A stretch of DNA of 64,000 bases from positions 60,459 through 124,458 of the forward strand of contig CAKRGM010000005.1 of NCBI GenBank assembly GCA_934330725.1, read 5' to 3'. The translations under genes were made by a program, and so were the position numbers. The stretch comes from an uncultured Lachnospiraceae bacterium. Lineage in GTDB: Bacteria; Bacillota; Clostridia; Lachnospirales; Lachnospiraceae. The notes under the pieces were generated by a model. The model searched no databases, had not been told where the DNA came from, and saw only the letters and a list, made by a program, of their open reading frames with translations. The first letter of the stretch is position 1, and each line of letters begins with the position of its first letter. Shown in pieces: positions 1 to 7,329 of the stretch.

Positions 1-510
1 ACGTCTTGTATCACCAAAACTTCTTAAAACTGCAGAACCGAAATTATAGATTATCATAAATGGTATGCTGATAAAATATATTCTGATATATAAAAGAGCT
101 TCATCCATAACACTTTCCGGTGTTCCCGATACTTCTAATACAATTCTTGCGGACAACATGCCAATACACATAAGCACTATTCCCAATATTGCTCCAAATG
201 CTAAAATAGTGTGCATCATAACATTTATTTTTTCTCTTTTTTTCTGTCCAATAAGATTTGCCAGTGCTGCATTTGGCCCAACAGAAAGTCCTACTATTAA
301 ATTCACAAATATTCCGACAAGTGCAACGCAACTTCCTACAGCTGCTAAAGCCCTGTCTCCCGCAAATCTTCCAACCACAGCCACGTCTGCTGAATTGAAT
401 AACTGCTGTAAAATACTGCTGAATGCTAATGGTATCGAAAAGAGAATCAGTTTTCCTGCAAGCGTACCATTTAACATATCCATTTCTTTTGTTTTTACCG
501 TTTTACCCAT
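1..510 (-). CDS. MATE family multidrug/cation exporter, N-terminal part (runs off left edge)
   Basis: Reading the minus strand from the ATG at 510 gives an open frame to the window edge (170 codons) beginning MGKTVKTKEMDMLNG. It continues with the MATE-type opening helix (LILFSIPLAFSSILQQLFNSAD) and an AAVG...LVGIFVNLIVGLSVGPNAALANLIGQ segment, matching the first third of an inner-membrane drug:H+ or Na+ antiporter of about 450 aa. An in-frame TAA two codons upstream fixes the ATG at 510. A GGAAAGGG stretch lies about 13 nt upstream. The rest of the gene is outside the window. Confidence 0.85.
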   Translation of the reverse strand, partial: MGKTVKTKEMDMLNGTLAGKLILFSIPLAFSSILQQLFNSADVAVVGRFAGDRALAAVGSCVALVGIFVNLIVGLSVGPNAALANLIGQKKREKINVMMHTILAFGAILGIVLMCIGMLSARIVLEVSGTPESVMDEALLYIRIYFISIPFMIIYNFGSAVLRSFGDTRR

Positions 511-548
511 TTTGGATTACAACCCTTTCCTGAATGTCCCATACATCG

Positions 549-608
549 CCAGTACATCGCACAAAATTAACAGGTTTTTAGTCTGGTTTTTAAGGATCGA
601 TATACCGG
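549..608. repeat. Dispersed palindromic repeat, family 2, copy 1 (diverged)
   Basis: The stretch begins CCAGTACATCGC and ends GGATCGATATACCGG, with an inner ACAGG...CTGG pair. It matches the better copy at 43494-43556 and a longer copy at 36727-36891. The outer arms pair with one mismatch over 8 bp. It sits between the MATE start and the MarR promoter. Confidence 0.6.
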
Positions 609-803
609 TATGTGTAACAGGCTTTTAAACTTATTATTTATACTTTGTAATTATACTCTCACTGGCTGAAAAAACACAATATACATTTATATCAAAATTA
701 ATACTCATTTATACAGCAACGCCATAAGCGTCAAAAGCCTGAATATTTTCTTTTTGAACAGTTACAGATAAATTAAAAAATATAATGAAAATCAGCACAA
801 CAC

Positions 804-862
804 TTGTATCCGACATCAGCAAGTAGTAATATAGTTCATATATGAACAATTCATTTTTGAAT
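804..862 (+). promoter_or_regulatory. Promoter and paired dyads of the MarR-TSUP operon
   Basis: A -35 TTGTAT (804-809) and -10 TAATAT (827-832) are separated by 17 nt. Immediately downstream lies the perfect 14-bp palindrome GTTCATATATGAAC (834-847) and then a second dyad, ATTCA-TTTT-TGAAT (849-862). Both cover the predicted start of transcription, as expected for MarR autorepression. The link to the adjacent MarR is inferred. Confidence 0.65.
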
Positions 863-885
863 ATATAGTGTAAGGGAGATTGTAG

Positions 886-1320
886 ATGAATACTGGTATC
901 GAATTTGCAATGAAACTGTCCTGTGCCTATGCTGCAGTGTGCAGACCATTGTGCCATGAATTAAAGCTTCCCAAAACAGCTTTTGATATATTGATGTTTC
1001 TGGCTAACAATCCAGAATATACAACGGCAAGAGATATTGTTGAAATTCGTAAAATCAAAGCTAATCTGGTATCTATAAATGTTGACAAACTTGTAAACGA
1101 AGGGTATCTGATACGGGAAAACGATGCAAATGACCGCAGAAAAACTCATCTTATCTGTACGGATAAGACTGCGGACATCATTAAAGAAGGGCATGATCTT
1201 CAGCATTCTTTTACAGAAAAAATATTCGCCAATATCGATGAAGCCACAGAGAAGATAATTTCTGAAGGAATAAAACAAATGGAATTAAATCTGGACCACA
1301 TTTTAGAGGAGGAAAACTGA
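886..1320 (+). CDS. MarR family winged-helix transcriptional regulator
   Basis: This 144-aa protein has the size and layout of MarR regulators. A winged-helix core spans about residues 28-100 (LPKTAFDILMFLANNPEYTTARDIVEIR, then VSINVDKLVNEGYLIRENDANDRRKTHL with the wing DxxDRR-type motif), flanked by helices for dimerisation. The start is supported by AAGGGAGA 7 nt upstream. It is followed after one base by the TSUP gene, whose GAGGA ribosome site lies inside the MarR 3' end, so the two form an operon. Palindromes at 834-862 are the likely operator. The ligand is unknown. Confidence 0.9.
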   Translation: MNTGIEFAMKLSCAYAAVCRPLCHELKLPKTAFDILMFLANNPEYTTARDIVEIRKIKANLVSINVDKLVNEGYLIRENDANDRRKTHLICTDKTADIIKEGHDLQHSFTEKIFANIDEATEKIISEGIKQMELNLDHILEEEN

Positions 1321-1321
1321 C

Positions 1322-2098
1322 ATGACTTTATTTATAACAATTCTTGTTACATTCTTTGCAGGTATGGGCGCAGGCCTTGGAACCGGCTTTGCAGGAATGA
1401 GTGCGGCTGCTGTTATCAGTCCCATGCTCATCACATTTTTAGGAATTGACCCCTACACGGCTGTAGGTATTGCATTGTCTTCTGATGTACTTGCAAGTGC
1501 TGTTTCTGCCTATACATATGGTAAAAATAAAAATCTTGATATTAAAAATGGTTTGATAATGATGGTCAGTGTACTAATCTTTACTATCATCGGCAGCTAT
1601 ATATCAAGCCTTGTTTCCTCAACAACCATGGGTAATTTCTCTGTGTTCATGACATTTCTTCTTGGAATTAAATTTATTTTAAGACCTGTTATGACAACCA
1701 AAGAATCCATGGAAAAGGTCTCATCCGGAAAACGTGCTGTCCAATCTGTCATCTGTGGTGTATTAATCGGTTTCATATGTGGATTCATCGGTGCCGGCGG
1801 CGGTATGATGATGCTTCTTATTCTGACAACCGTATTAGGTTATGAGCTTAAGACGGCAGTAGGTACAAGCGTATTTATAATGACATTTACCGCACTCACC
1901 GGTGCCGTTTCGCATTTCGCAATTGGCGGCATGCCTGACTGGACTGTATGGATTTTATGCGTTATATTCACTTTAATATGGGCAAGAATTGCAGCCCTGT
2001 TTGCAAACAAAGCTGCTCCAAAGACATTAAACCGTGCCACTGGTATTATTCTTGTCATATTAGGTATTGTTGTACTGGCATTTTCATTTATATCATAA
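1322..2098 (+). CDS. TSUP family (TauE/SafE) membrane transporter
   Basis: A 258-aa protein with about eight hydrophobic helices in two internally similar halves. Each half opens with a glycine-rich TSUP motif (GMGAGLGTGFAGMSAAAVISPML near residue 13; GVLIGFICGFIGAGGGMMMLLIL near 145). TSUP proteins carry anions such as sulfite, sulfonates, thiosulfate or organosulfonates across the cytoplasmic membrane; the substrate here cannot be told from sequence. It is translationally close-coupled to the upstream MarR regulator, which probably controls it. The convergent acetyltransferase ends 8 nt beyond its stop. Confidence 0.85.
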   Translation: MTLFITILVTFFAGMGAGLGTGFAGMSAAAVISPMLITFLGIDPYTAVGIALSSDVLASAVSAYTYGKNKNLDIKNGLIMMVSVLIFTIIGSYISSLVSSTTMGNFSVFMTFLLGIKFILRPVMTTKESMEKVSSGKRAVQSVICGVLIGFICGFIGAGGGMMMLLILTTVLGYELKTAVGTSVFIMTFTALTGAVSHFAIGGMPDWTVWILCVIFTLIWARIAALFANKAAPKTLNRATGIILVILGIVVLAFSFIS

Positions 2099-2105
2099 GG
2101 AAAAG

Positions 2106-2699
2106 CTACTTTTTCCATATTTTATATTTATGTTTATCCTCCTCTGTAATTTCCCGGATTACCCTGCATGGATTGCCGGCAGCAACTACACCGCCTGGAA
2201 TATCTTTATTTACTACACTTCCTGCTCCTATAATCGTGCCAGCTCCAATAGTCACTCCCGGAAGCACTGACACATTGGCGCCAATCCATACATCATCTCC
2301 AACAGTTATAGGAAATGCAATTTCGAGTCCGGCTGCTCTCTGTTCCGCATCAATTGCGTGTCCGGCTGTAGAAAATACACAATTTGGTGCAATAAATACA
2401 TTATCTCCAAAGCTGACCTTTGCGCCGTCTAATATTGTACAGTTATGATTAGTATAAAAATTATCACCAATAGAGACATTACTTCCATAGTCACAGTAAA
2501 AAGGTGCTGTAATTACAAAGCTTCCTTTCACCTCGCCAATCATCTGTCTGATAATTTTTTTCTGTGTTTCTATATCTGAAGGCTTACATGTATTGAATTC
2601 ATAGCATAAATCAGCACATTTTATTCTCGCCTCTACAATCTCCTTATCATTGTTTGCATCATACATATACCCCTGCTGGGCTTTCTCCCATTCTCTCAT
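2106..2699 (-). CDS. Maltose O-acetyltransferase-like hexapeptide acetyltransferase
   Basis: This 197-aa protein belongs to the Maa/NodL/LacA O-acetyltransferases. It has an N-terminal Mac domain (about residues 5-60), then left-handed beta-helix hexapeptide repeats (FYCDYGSNVSIGDNFYTNHNCTILDGA..., DDVWIGANVSVLPGVTIGAGTIIGAGSVV) and the conserved NPCRVIR tail. The catalytic histidine is expected in GHAIDAEQR (about residue 115). The family acetylates the 6-hydroxyl of sugars from acetyl-CoA in the cytosol; the true acceptor is unknown. AAAGGAG lies 10 nt upstream of the ATG. Confidence 0.9.
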   Translation of the reverse strand: MREWEKAQQGYMYDANNDKEIVEARIKCADLCYEFNTCKPSDIETQKKIIRQMIGEVKGSFVITAPFYCDYGSNVSIGDNFYTNHNCTILDGAKVSFGDNVFIAPNCVFSTAGHAIDAEQRAAGLEIAFPITVGDDVWIGANVSVLPGVTIGAGTIIGAGSVVNKDIPGGVVAAGNPCRVIREITEEDKHKYKIWKK

Positions 2700-3001
2700 G
2701 CTTTAAATACTCCTTTACAAAATGCTTCTTTATTATATATTTCTTTTCCTGCGTCATGTAATCTTACACAAATTTTCACAGATATAAAAATCCCGCGGAT
2801 TCCTGCTGACATCATAACATACATTACAGATATATTCACGTATATTTTATGCATTATATCAAATAATTAAAATGTCCGGAAATGCTGTAAAATACATTTA
2901 AACTAAATGGCAAAATCCTGCAGCACTTCCGGACAGATTATCCTGATATTCAATTTTAACTTAAAACATATTTTCGGAAACAGGATTGCTTTAATCTTAC
3001 A
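2700..3001. other. Intergenic region
   Basis: A 302-nt A+T-rich stretch with no gene seen. It carries the acetyltransferase upstream region and the terminator of the DUF2798-like gene (2874-2936). Confidence 0.6.
2874..2936 (-). terminator. Intrinsic terminator after the first DUF2798-like gene
   Basis: The arms TGTCCGGAAATGCTG (2874-2888) and CAGCACTTCCGGACA (2922-2936) pair over 15 positions with one mismatch. On the minus strand the hairpin is followed by a T-rich run, 65 nt after the stop of the 3002-3445 gene. Confidence 0.75.
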
Positions 3002-3445
3002 TTATCCTTGCTTTTCTGCAAATATGCATCTGAATATAAGCCTTACCAACGGTCCACAATAGAACATCTGATAGCAGATTGCCATAGGGAAATTGCATGC
3101 CCATGCCTTAACCCACATTCCAAATGATGGTTCTTTAAAAAGAATTGTTGCGACAAGACTCATTATTGGACACATAATACAGCATATACATATGGATATT
3201 GCATATGTTATAAACTGTGGCCTGTCAGTTGGTCTCATTACTGTAAATGCCAGCTTTCGCGCGATTTTACCTACTACAAAAAACTCCAGTATAAACGCAA
3301 CCGGCACCATGATATACAACTCATGTGTAGCTGCTATAAATGTTGAAGCGTCTACCTTTCCGGTATTAAGTGCTACATTATAAACAACCATTCCATATAC
3401 CATAATAGCTGTAAAAATAACATCCTGAAACTTGTTTTTTGGCAT
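3002..3445 (-). CDS. DUF2798-like small integral membrane protein (paralogue 1)
   Basis: A 147-aa protein beginning MPKNKFQDVIFTAIMVYGMV, typical of DUF2798-type proteins, with four predicted membrane helices arranged as two similar pairs and the motif GPLVRLIFRCIF at the C-terminus. Function is unknown. A second member lies at 3624-4115, so this is a local duplication with considerable divergence. The ribosome site AGGAGG sits 7 nt from the ATG and is buried in a hairpin (3451-3503), so translation is probably controlled. Confidence 0.75.
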   Translation of the reverse strand: MPKNKFQDVIFTAIMVYGMVVYNVALNTGKVDASTFIAATHELYIMVPVAFILEFFVVGKIARKLAFTVMRPTDRPQFITYAISICICCIMCPIMSLVATILFKEPSFGMWVKAWACNFPMAICYQMFYCGPLVRLIFRCIFAEKQG

Positions 3446-3450
3446 AAAAA

Positions 3451-3559
3451 ATCCTCCTTATGATAACTAAAACTAATGTGTTGTTCGTTATCATCCGGAG
3501 GATGTGTCGTTTCCAATTAAACCATATTGATTGTTATCATAGCATTACAAATTTGTATT
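3451..3559 (-). promoter_or_regulatory. Promoter and ribosome-site-sequestering leader of DUF2798-like gene 1
   Basis: On the minus strand TTGACA (3559-3566 region) and TATGAT (about 3536-3541) are spaced 18 nt, giving a start of transcription near 3525. The leader folds into a hairpin with arms 3451-3467 and 3487-3503 (15 of 17 pairs, 19-nt loop). The 3' arm contains the AAGGAGGAT ribosome site of the gene, wholly paired with ATCCTCCGG upstream. ATGATAAC, part of the stem, also occurs overlapping the -10 (3533-3540). This looks like a translational off-switch; no known riboswitch class was recognised. Confidence 0.65.
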
Positions 3560-3623
3560 TGTCAAGGACAATTATACAATTACTTATTCCCGGTTACTTA
3601 TTCAGACCGATTATTTAAGTATC

Positions 3624-4115
3624 TTATTCAAGCATTTCGTTCAAATCTTTTACATATTTTCCTCTGATAAACACTGTCCTGAAAATCAATCTTGCCAGCG
3701 GGCCAACAATAAACAGCTGAAGCAAAAGTGCCATAATAAAATTCCTGCAATATGTCATTATATAATCAGGAATAAAGTTCATAGTAAAACCATAACCATG
3801 ATATACCCCAATTATGCTTGCAAATGCCACCTGCATCACCACTGTAAATGTCTGAATGCACAGAATAATACATATCGGCCTGTCCCCCGGCTGTACAACA
3901 CGAAAAGCAAGATATTTCGCAATATGACCTGATACAAAATAAGCCAGCAGAAAAATAATTATATACTCAATCCACATATTTTTAAAAGCATCCAGAAATG
4001 ATTTATTTGTGAAATTCCCCGTTGCCAGTACCGTGTTATATAAAGTCATACAATAAACCATCATCCATGCTGTGATGGCTGTAAAAAATATAGATTCTCC
4101 TCTTGTTTTTGGCAT
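3624..4115 (-). CDS. DUF2798-like small integral membrane protein (paralogue 2)
   Basis: A 163-aa protein beginning MPKTRGESIFFTAITAWMMVYCMTLYN with four hydrophobic helices and the same closing motif GPLARLIFRTVF as the gene at 3002-3445. The shared opening and closing motifs show both belong to one family of unknown function. It has its own promoter and a leader with an intrinsic-terminator-like hairpin rather than forming an operon with its paralogue. The start is supported by AAGGAAG 8-9 nt upstream. Confidence 0.75.
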   Translation of the reverse strand: MPKTRGESIFFTAITAWMMVYCMTLYNTVLATGNFTNKSFLDAFKNMWIEYIIIFLLAYFVSGHIAKYLAFRVVQPGDRPICIILCIQTFTVVMQVAFASIIGVYHGYGFTMNFIPDYIMTYCRNFIMALLLQLFIVGPLARLIFRTVFIRGKYVKDLNEMLE

Positions 4116-4160
4116 TTTTTAAAACTTCCTTTCTTATTTTTTATGGTTGCCACAAAAAAA

Positions 4161-4285
4161 GGACAATACATGCAGCCCATCCGTCCGACATTAGATAGGC
4201 GACATTTATTGTCCAAAATATTTATGTATTAAATTGTGTTTTAACCAACTTCCAAATAATAGCACATTAAAAAAAGAAAAGTCAA
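4161..4285 (-). promoter_or_regulatory. Promoter and terminator-containing leader of DUF2798-like gene 2
   Basis: On the minus strand TTGACT (4280-4285) and TATTAT (4256-4261) are separated by 18 nt. The leader then holds a hairpin with outer arms 4161-4172 and 4203-4214 (11 of 12 pairs, core GGACAATA/TATTGTCC) followed by seven T residues (4154-4160) about 45 nt before the start codon. A terminator inside a 5' leader suggests attenuation. No known riboswitch was recognised. Confidence 0.6.
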
Positions 4286-4299
4286 GAAAAACCTGCCAT

Positions 4300-4343
4300 C
4301 AGTTCATCTGCAGTTCACCAGCAGTTCACCAGCAGTTCATCTG
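4300..4343. repeat. Four tandem 11-bp repeats
   Basis: Units at 4300-4310, 4311-4321, 4322-4332 and 4333-4343 read CAGTTCATCTG or CAGTTCACCAG in the order outer-inner-inner-outer. They are flanked on both sides by CCTGCCATCAGTT. The array ends 7 nt beyond the stop of the GNAT gene at 4351. Confidence 0.85.
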
Positions 4344-4350
4344 CCTGCCA

Positions 4351-4845
4351 TCAGTTTAACTCATGATAATATGGGCATATATCTTCGTAATGCCCATCCT
4401 TCATACGAAAGCCTTTTGGAATCACACCAAGCTGAATAAACCCAAGTCTCTCATACAAATGTCTGGCGTGGACATTAGAAGCAACCACTGCATTAAACTG
4501 CAGTACAGTAAATCCATGTAATTTGCCCTGCTTAAGACAATCCGAAACCAGTTTTTCACCAATGTGAAGCCCCCGTGATTGTCTGCTGACAGCATAGCTG
4601 GCATTGCAGATATGTCCACATCGTCCAATATTATTAGGATGCAGAATATAAAGGCCATAAACTTTTCCTGTATCCTTATCCTGTGCAACAGCAGTATATG
4701 TCTGTTCTGCAAAAAAATCTCTTCCTGTCTGCACTGTAAGCAGCTCTTCCTGCGGAAAAGCAACGCCATCTTCAACTACTTCATTCCAGATACGAATCAT
4801 ATCCTGTAAATCCTGTTCTTTGTACTCTCTTATCATTATGTCCAT
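4351..4845 (-). CDS. GNAT family N-acetyltransferase
   Basis: A 164-aa single-domain GNAT. MIREYKEQDLQDMIRIWNEVVEDG forms the first strand and helices, and the acetyl-CoA motif A is SRQSRGLHIGEKLVSDCLKQGKLHG (about 88-112, an RGxxIG variant of Q/RxxGxG/A), followed by NVHARHLYERLGFIQLGVIP near the C-terminus. The family transfers acetyl groups to amines or amino groups of small molecules or proteins; the substrate is unknown. It precedes a second GNAT but is separated by about 100 nt. Confidence 0.85.
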   Translation of the reverse strand: MDIMIREYKEQDLQDMIRIWNEVVEDGVAFPQEELLTVQTGRDFFAEQTYTAVAQDKDTGKVYGLYILHPNNIGRCGHICNASYAVSRQSRGLHIGEKLVSDCLKQGKLHGFTVLQFNAVVASNVHARHLYERLGFIQLGVIPKGFRMKDGHYEDICPYYHELN

Positions 4846-4949
4846 CTTAACAAATAACCTCCGAAATAATTCTGACCTGCTCTTGAAAAAAACACAACTA
4901 ACGTCTTCATTATAACTCCTCCTGTCAAAAATTTAAATAAGCCAACTTC

Positions 4950-5495
4950 TTATCCTTGATTATTCTGCCACTGTTCCTTAGTAAGATAAGTGAAATGTTC
5001 AGTTCTTACATCACCCATAAGCGTACACGGCTTATTTTCTTCCGTATGATGATATGTGAAACCACACTTCTCCTGGCATCTCTTTGACTTTTCATTTCCG
5101 TCATAGTAACCACACCACATAGCGCTGCAGTCTAAATCTAAAAAGACATGTTTCTGTAATGCTTTAACAGCCTCCGGAATATAACCATTGCCCCAGAAAG
5201 GTACTCCTATCCAATATCCAACCTCTATTTCATCAGCCGTTGCTTTGGTGTGCGACTGAGCCGGTGGAATTAATCCAATACTTCCGATTGCCACATTATC
5301 TTCCTTTAGACAAACAGCATAAGTCTCATCTGCTGATAAAACATTTCTGATAATCTCTTTGCTATTTTCCACACTCGTATGTACAGGCCATCCAGCTATA
5401 GGACCAACCTTTGGATCTTTAGCATATTTATATAAACTATCTGCATCATCCTCTTTCCATGGACGCAGTCTCAATCTTTCTGTCTCAAAAATCAT
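4950..5495 (-). CDS. RimJ/RimL-type GNAT N-acetyltransferase
   Basis: A 181-aa GNAT of the RimJ/RimL type, beginning MIFETERLRLRPWKEDDADSLYKYA, with motif A in VGYWIGVPFWGNGYIPEAVKAL (about residues 92-113). Such enzymes acetylate protein N-termini or small molecules. The ATG lies three bases after the TetR stop and shares its ribosome site (GGAGTAG), so the two genes form an operon and this enzyme is probably under the TetR regulator. The target is unknown. Confidence 0.85.
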   Translation of the reverse strand: MIFETERLRLRPWKEDDADSLYKYAKDPKVGPIAGWPVHTSVENSKEIIRNVLSADETYAVCLKEDNVAIGSIGLIPPAQSHTKATADEIEVGYWIGVPFWGNGYIPEAVKALQKHVFLDLDCSAMWCGYYDGNEKSKRCQEKCGFTYHHTEENKPCTLMGDVRTEHFTYLTKEQWQNNQG

Positions 5496-5498
5496 AAT

Positions 5499-6068
5499 CT
5501 ACTCCTTTACCAATTGCTTTCTTATATGATTTGTAATTGAATCAAATACTTTAGGTGTCATACTTACAATCCTGCTCCACATTCTAACTCCCTGATATAC
5601 ATATAGAATTACATTTACAATCTCATTTATATCCACTGCGTTAAATTCGCCTCTATCAATTCCATATTCAACAAGTTCTGACCATTTCTTTTCACCAATT
5701 TGGTTAAAATGATTCATCATGTCATTGGAACAGGGGCAGGAATATTCATACATTGCAAGTGATAATGAGTCCTCTGAATGCTCCATTTCATCTCTCATCA
5801 GCGTAAGAGCCCGATTAAGAATATCAACGGCTGACATTCCTTCTTCCATTTCTTTTTGAAAATTCATTTCATCTTTCCGGCTTATCTTCTCAAGTATTGC
5901 CTCAAACAACTCTCTTGTACTTCCAAAATGGCTATACAGTCCGCCTCTACTCATTCCAGTAGCCTCGCAGATATCTTTCATTGTGACCTTACTAAATCCA
6001 TCTCTTGCAAACACTTCATATGATGCTTCTAAGATACTTTCACTTGTTCGTTGTTTTTTACTAATCAT
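5499..6068 (-). CDS. TetR family transcriptional regulator
   Basis: A 189-aa regulator. The N-terminal helix-turn-helix spans about residues 5-50 (TSESILEASYEVFARDGFSKVTMKDICEATGMSRGGLYSHFGS), followed by an all-helical ligand domain. The start MISKKQR at 6068 is chosen because GGAG lies 8 nt upstream and a promoter with palindromic operators lies just beyond. A longer frame from the TGAATG overlap with the NUDIX gene (ATG at 6176) lacks a ribosome site and would run through these operators. It is followed by a GNAT gene in the same operon. Confidence 0.85.
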   Translation of the reverse strand: MISKKQRTSESILEASYEVFARDGFSKVTMKDICEATGMSRGGLYSHFGSTRELFEAILEKISRKDEMNFQKEMEEGMSAVDILNRALTLMRDEMEHSEDSLSLAMYEYSCPCSNDMMNHFNQIGEKKWSELVEYGIDRGEFNAVDINEIVNVILYVYQGVRMWSRIVSMTPKVFDSITNHIRKQLVKE

Positions 6069-6086
6069 ATTCACATCTCCATTTTC

Positions 6087-6134
6087 GACATCAATGTCAA
6101 TTTTAATTTTAGACACATGTGTCGATTTTGTCGA
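6087..6134 (-). promoter_or_regulatory. TetR autoregulatory promoter with two operators
   Basis: TCGACA (-35, 6129-6134) and TAAAAT (-10, 6106-6111) are 17 bp apart. The perfect palindrome GACACATGTGTC (6112-6123) fills the spacer and the similar dyad GACAT-N2-ATGTC (6087-6098) begins at the expected transcription start. The dyad centres are 25 bp apart. This is a typical arrangement for tight autorepression. Confidence 0.75.
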
Positions 6135-6176
6135 GAAAAGAATAAGCCTGCGATTTTTAACCGACTCTCTCTGCAT

Positions 6177-6578
6177 TCAACGCATACTGTCTTTCACCTT
6201 TTCAATTAAGGCTTTATCAGCCGGAAGCCATTGTACAGTGTATAGTTCATCCTTTTTTAGCCACCTGGCAGCTTGTGCTTCTTTCAGGACAAGATGTCCT
6301 GATTTAACCTCACACCAGAAACATTCCATAGATAGATGAAATTGTGGGTAATCGTATTCAATCGTATCAATCAGATTTCCTACCACTATTTCTGTGTCCA
6401 ATTCTTCCATAATCTCTCTCTTAAGCGCCTGCTGCGGTGTCTCACCTTTCTCTATTTTTCCACCAGGAAACTCCCACTGTCCTTTAAATTCGCCATATCC
6501 CCTGGCTGTTGAATAAATTAATTTTTTATCACTTATTGAATCACAAATAACTGCTGCAACAACTTTTATTGTTTTCAT
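6177..6578 (-). CDS. MutT-like NUDIX hydrolase (8-oxo-dGTP diphosphatase type)
   Basis: A 133-aa single-domain NUDIX protein. The NUDIX box is complete (GGKIEKGETPQQALKREIMEEL, about residues 39-60), preceded by the GQWEFPGG strand typical of MutT. Such enzymes remove pyrophosphate from oxidised dGTP and prevent mutation, or hydrolyse other nucleotides. Its TGA overlaps a potential ATG of the following TetR frame, but the TetR gene has its own promoter. Confidence 0.88.
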   Translation of the reverse strand: MKTIKVVAAVICDSISDKKLIYSTARGYGEFKGQWEFPGGKIEKGETPQQALKREIMEELDTEIVVGNLIDTIEYDYPQFHLSMECFWCEVKSGHLVLKEAQAARWLKKDELYTVQWLPADKALIEKVKDSMR

Positions 6579-6615
6579 CTTTTATTGTCCTCTGCTTTCA
6601 TTTTTTTAATTCATC

Positions 6616-7329
6616 CTACCGAATATCGACAAACTTAATTTTTACTTCTTCTGGCAAATACTTCGCCAGCTCCTCCACCAACTCATACACCTTCGTTCCG
6701 GGTGCTATATCCACAGGCATTTTTCCTTCTCCATTTTTTATAATCCGTTTTGCATATCTAATCGCCAACTTGGGACTTCCACCATTCATCAACATTTCAA
6801 ATATATCATCCATATTTTTCTCATACTTTCCAATTCGTAGTTCTTGAAATTTTTCATTCAAAAATTTCTTATACTCAGACCTGTGATTGTTTGAAGTGTA
6901 GTATGCGAAATGCAACATAAACCAGAATTCGATACACTCATTGCTCCACGCTGCATAGTATTGAAGGTCCGGATTCTTTCGATTCAATACTTCTGCTCGC
7001 TGAACCACTCCATTGACATCGCTGGATGGAAAGCTATCTTTATCATAGACACACCAAATCTGCCCTTTCGCAATCTTATTCTCACGGACGTATTCTTCAG
7101 CCTTTCCGATTACTCTCATAGTTTCAGCCTGACAACCTTCGATTTCAATCAACACCATGTCACGATAAATAGGGTTGTCTTCAATATATCTTTTAAATCC
7201 TTGAAAATATTTAGGCTCCGTTGCCTGCCCTTCACAAAAAATATAATATCGAAACTCCTTTTTCTCTAGGTATTCCTGTCGACGTTTTTTCTTCCAGTTA
7301 TCTTTTTCTTTTCTGCCTCTTTTAGCCAT
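6616..7329 (-). CDS. RloB-like protein, candidate AbiL second component
   Basis: A 237-aa protein opening with a basic segment (MAKRGRKEKDNWKKKRR) and the RloB-type motif YYIFCEGQATEPKYF (E33) followed by IWCVYDKDSF (D96 and D98). A conserved Glu and a DxD pair are the pattern of a Toprim-like metal site, so a nuclease is plausible. The ATG overlaps the last 8 nt of the ATPase gene at 7322, so they are translated together. RloA/RloB-like pairs occur with restriction loci, and AbiL of lactococci has the same AAA15 plus RloB composition. Antiphage function is inferred. Confidence 0.8.
   Translation of the reverse strand: MAKRGRKEKDNWKKKRRQEYLEKKEFRYYIFCEGQATEPKYFQGFKRYIEDNPIYRDMVLIEIEGCQAETMRVIGKAEEYVRENKIAKGQIWCVYDKDSFPSSDVNGVVQRAEVLNRKNPDLQYYAAWSNECIEFWFMLHFAYYTSNNHRSEYKKFLNEKFQELRIGKYEKNMDDIFEMLMNGGSPKLAIRYAKRIIKNGEGKMPVDIAPGTKVYELVEELAKYLPEEVKIKFVDIR

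Larger units (their letters stand above)
511..885. other. Intergenic region between MATE and MarR genes
   Basis: No convincing gene is seen in this 375-nt stretch. It contains the family-2 repeat copy (549-608), an A+T-rich spacer and the MarR promoter/operator (804-862). The reading frames here are antisense shadows or low-complexity. Confidence 0.6.

Noticed and set aside
65..628. Plus-strand frame of 187 codons over the MATE gene
   Set aside because: The minus strand encodes a clear MATE protein in the same span, and the plus-strand frame has no ribosome site or family.
6069..6176. Longer TetR starting at 6176
   Set aside because: It lacks a ribosome site and would be read through the promoter and operators at 6087-6134.
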